Positions 31,321 through 33,111 of a stretch of DNA of 33,111 nt are shown here, piece after piece (within the stretch, counting starts at the first letter, position 1; every line of letters begins with the position of its first letter). Below the pieces are notes generated by a model. That model searched no databases, had not been told where the DNA came from, and worked only from the letters and a program-made list of their open reading frames with translations. Made by a program: the position numbers and the translations under genes. Source of the stretch: Sulfurospirillum sp964441765 (lineage in GTDB: Bacteria > Campylobacterota > Campylobacteria > Campylobacterales > Sulfurospirillaceae); contig CAYTVI010000016.1 in NCBI GenBank assembly GCA_964441765.1, positions 1-33,111 of the forward strand. Reading direction: 5' to 3'.

Positions 31321-32043
31321 ATGATTAATAAAGAATCCGTTAATAAAGCCCGCTCACTCTACTATGGTTTTTTGAGCAAAATGTTTGTTTTTACGACAAG
31401 TGAACAACGCTATGCAGGAATGAATGAAGCACTTGATGTAATGATTAAAAATCCAATGGATGAAAATTCAGAGGAAGCACTCAAAGAAATTCATGCTTTT
31501 TTAACAACCTACGGTCAAGATGCACTCATTCAAGAGTATGATGATATTTTCCACAACCCAGGGTATAAAGTTGTTCGCAATACCGCTTCATATTATGACG
31601 AAGGCGTTGAAAGCGGTCACCAACGCTTAGCCGTTAAAAACTTCCTAGCCAAAACAAAAATCAGACGTGATGAAAACCACTTCAAAGAGAATGAAGACAG
31701 CGTTGGTTTTATCTTCACCTTTATGCATGAGCTTATTGAGCTCATTATGCAAGGAAATAAAGAATACGACAATCTTCAGCACTGTTTATTTACCGAAGTG
31801 ATCAATCCTTTTATGGATGAGTTTACCATCAATGTGTATGAACATCCAATGTCGAAAGCATACAAATCTGTGGCGATTGTGTTAAATGCATTTATGGCGT
31901 TTGAGCGTATGTATTTTGAAGTAGCAAAACCGCCATTAAAAGAGAAAGTGCGTGTTGAAAAACCTGTGGCAGTCATCTCTGGTGCCGAAGCGAGAAGACG
32001 TGCAGAAAATAAAGCCAAAAGAGATGCTGATAAAGCTAAATGA
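31321..32043 (+). CDS. TorD-family chaperone for the formate dehydrogenase
   Basis: A 240-residue all-helical cytosolic chaperone. EYDDIFHNPGYKVVRNTASYYDEGV is the TorD/DmsD-family pattern (Y-x-x-x-F ... P or N ... S-x-Y), and FMHELIELIMQGNKEYDN-like sequence with the helical repeat of family members follows. It probably binds the FdhA Tat signal and helps cofactor insertion. The C-terminus is an Ala/Arg/Lys-rich tail (about 25 residues) beyond the usual fold. An AGGA lies before the ATG, 19 bases after the regulator gene. It is the last fdh-related gene in the window. Confidence 0.85.
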   Translation: MINKESVNKARSLYYGFLSKMFVFTTSEQRYAGMNEALDVMIKNPMDENSEEALKEIHAFLTTYGQDALIQEYDDIFHNPGYKVVRNTASYYDEGVESGHQRLAVKNFLAKTKIRRDENHFKENEDSVGFIFTFMHELIELIMQGNKEYDNLQHCLFTEVINPFMDEFTINVYEHPMSKAYKSVAIVLNAFMAFERMYFEVAKPPLKEKVRVEKPVAVISGAEARRRAENKAKRDADKAK

Positions 32044-32146
32044 TAAGAAATTTTCTAACTATCACAAATTTAAGGTTAATATTGCCCTCATCATATCCTC
32101 GTTACAATAACTGCAAATTCATCTCGTTTATTTTAAAGGTCACTTT

Positions 32147-32761
32147 GTGTCATTATTCATTATTGCTGATACCCATTTTGGTCATGACAATATTAAACTC
32201 TATGAACCGTTACGTGAGAGTATTGATGATGAAATGATGATTGATTTATGGAACAGTGCTGTAAGTCAAGAAGATGAAGTGTGGCACTTAGGTGATTTTG
32301 CTTTTAAATCCAAAGGTTGGGATTATGCCAAAGTTCTTAAAGGAAAGATTACACTTCTCAAAGGTAATCATGATTTTAAAAAAAGCAGTGCGTTTTTAAA
32401 AGAACATGGTTTTGAAAGAGTGATTGATTCCATTGTGCTTGATATCCCTTTGGAAGAAAAACAAGTGATTGAACAACGCTTACAAGGTACTTTCTCTCAC
32501 GAACTTTTAGACTCATGCATCTGTTGGATTCAAGACTTTCAAGGTAAGCGTATTCTATTTTCCCATTACCCCTGCTTTTATCATGATGTGTATGCCAAAG
32601 AGATTGAGAATGAACGAAAAGCAGTATTAGAAACATTGTTTGATTGGTGTCACTGTAATTTAAATTATCATGGGCATATTCACTCTAAAATCAATGAAGA
32701 TAAACGTTGTGTGAATGTTGGTGTGGAACACACACGGTTTATGCCTTTAAAGCTCTGCTAG
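32147..32761 (+). CDS. Calcineurin-like metallophosphoesterase
   Basis: A 204-residue predicted dinuclear-metal phosphoesterase. The motif set is intact: DTHFGH (metal ligands Asp and His), GDFAFK, KGNHDF and, towards the C-terminus, FSHYP and YHGHIHS. The start is a GTG at 32147 with AAAGG seven bases upstream, and the first residues (SLFIIADTHFGH) match where the family starts. Substrate unknown. It lies 103 bases after the TorD gene and 27 before a second phosphoesterase, so it probably begins a new unit. Confidence 0.85.
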   Translation: MSLFIIADTHFGHDNIKLYEPLRESIDDEMMIDLWNSAVSQEDEVWHLGDFAFKSKGWDYAKVLKGKITLLKGNHDFKKSSAFLKEHGFERVIDSIVLDIPLEEKQVIEQRLQGTFSHELLDSCICWIQDFQGKRILFSHYPCFYHDVYAKEIENERKAVLETLFDWCHCNLNYHGHIHSKINEDKRCVNVGVEHTRFMPLKLC

Positions 32762-32788
32762 ATAGCTTAAATAAGGAAATGACTTCTC

Positions 32789-33111
32789 ATGAAAATTGAT
32801 ATTCTCAGCGATACCCATTTTGATAGCTGGTTTGGATACCCTCATACACAAAGCCCTACCTTCTTTCCTTCTAAAGATGCCGTGATTGGTTTTTGGCGTA
32901 CATTTAAACCCAAAGGGAATTATTTAATCCTAGCAGGAGATATTGGACACAGTATTGAACAAAATGTTCATATCCTTAAACATCTCAAAGAAGCTTTTTA
33001 TCAAGAGATTATTCTAGTCTTTGGCAATCATGACTATTATCTCATTGGACATGAATACATCACCACCTATACAAAAGGTGGCATTCAAAAAGCAGAAGCT
33101 GCCAAAGAAGC
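32789..33111 (+). CDS. Second metallophosphoesterase, cut by the window end
   Basis: About 107 codons visible from the ATG at 32789, preceded at some distance by AAGGA. The product begins MKIDILSDTHFDSWFG and has LILAGDIGH and LVFGNHDYYL, giving the first three metallophosphatase motifs. The C-terminal His motifs would lie beyond base 33111. It differs from the upstream enzyme (DTHFDSW against DTHFGHD), so it is a paralogue rather than a duplicate. Confidence 0.85.
   Translation, partial: MKIDILSDTHFDSWFGYPHTQSPTFFPSKDAVIGFWRTFKPKGNYLILAGDIGHSIEQNVHILKHLKEAFYQEIILVFGNHDYYLIGHEYITTYTKGGIQKAEAAKE

Noticed and set aside
17000..33111. Second transposon end (inverted copy of the terminal repeat)
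   Set aside because: I scanned for TAGTCGCAAG and found none; a diverged end cannot be excluded by eye.
1..33111. tRNA, rRNA or prophage genes
   Set aside because: No cloverleaf sequences, rRNA motifs or phage structural genes were recognised on either strand.

Overview
The window looks like a chromosomal segment of a Campylobacterota (epsilonproteobacterial) genome, most likely Sulfurospirillum or a close relative. Reasons: a carboxy(nor)spermidine dehydrogenase of the saccharopine-dehydrogenase fold, a three-domain NifU/NifS pair, the folE-fliI pair divergent from tig-clpP-def (the arrangement I recall from Campylobacter jejuni), and a periplasmic FdhABC formate dehydrogenase preceded by a tiny Tat-signal protein. 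The genus assignment is inference, not a database result.

Layout. 1-3.9 kb (minus strand): partial short-chain dehydrogenase, carboxynorspermidine dehydrogenase, RdgB, MltA and a 52-residue membrane protein. 4.0-5.8 kb (plus): YajR-like MFS transporter and a YqaA-like membrane protein. 5.8-10.0 kb (minus): nifS-nifU-moaD-moaE-moeA, combining sulfur mobilisation, Fe-S assembly and molybdopterin synthesis. 10.0-11.9 kb (minus): folE-fliI. 12.1-16.5 kb (plus): tig-clpP-degenerate GGDEF protein-def-comM.

The comM gene is broken at codon 302 by the end of a mobile element. The junction starts with TGT and is followed by two 18-bp repeats at a 20-bp period, which resemble the TnsB-binding sites of Tn7 ends. 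The first gene inside (16537-18240) encodes a 567-residue protein that I read as TnsE-like from remembered Tn7 TnsE sequence. Two AT-rich genes of unknown function and a strong terminator follow. comM is an established insertion site of Tn6022-type Tn7-like transposons. The opposite transposon end, tnsABC and the 3' part of comM are not in the window, so the true extent is unknown and could include everything to the right.

Right half. 19.5-21.4 kb (plus): ChrB-N-like protein and MFS transporter. 21.4-25.7 kb (minus): a tightly packed modE-modA-TOBE-modB-modC molybdate uptake operon, followed on the same strand by crcB and a DUF190 gene. 25.7-26.3 kb is a palindrome-rich divergent control region. 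26.3-32.0 kb (plus): Tat-signal peptide protein, fdhA (Cys, not selenocysteine), fdhB, fdhC, a ModE-type winged-helix regulator without Mop domains, and a TorD-family chaperone. Two tandem calcineurin-like phosphoesterases end the window, the second cut off.

The modules fit together: mod genes import molybdate (or tungstate), moaDE/moeA build and metallate the cofactor, nifSU supply sulfur and Fe-S clusters, and FdhABC uses both. A second genome-scale signal is the palindrome TTTACATGTAAA, whose 10-bp core TTACATGTAA occurs nine times, eight of them left of the transposon junction.
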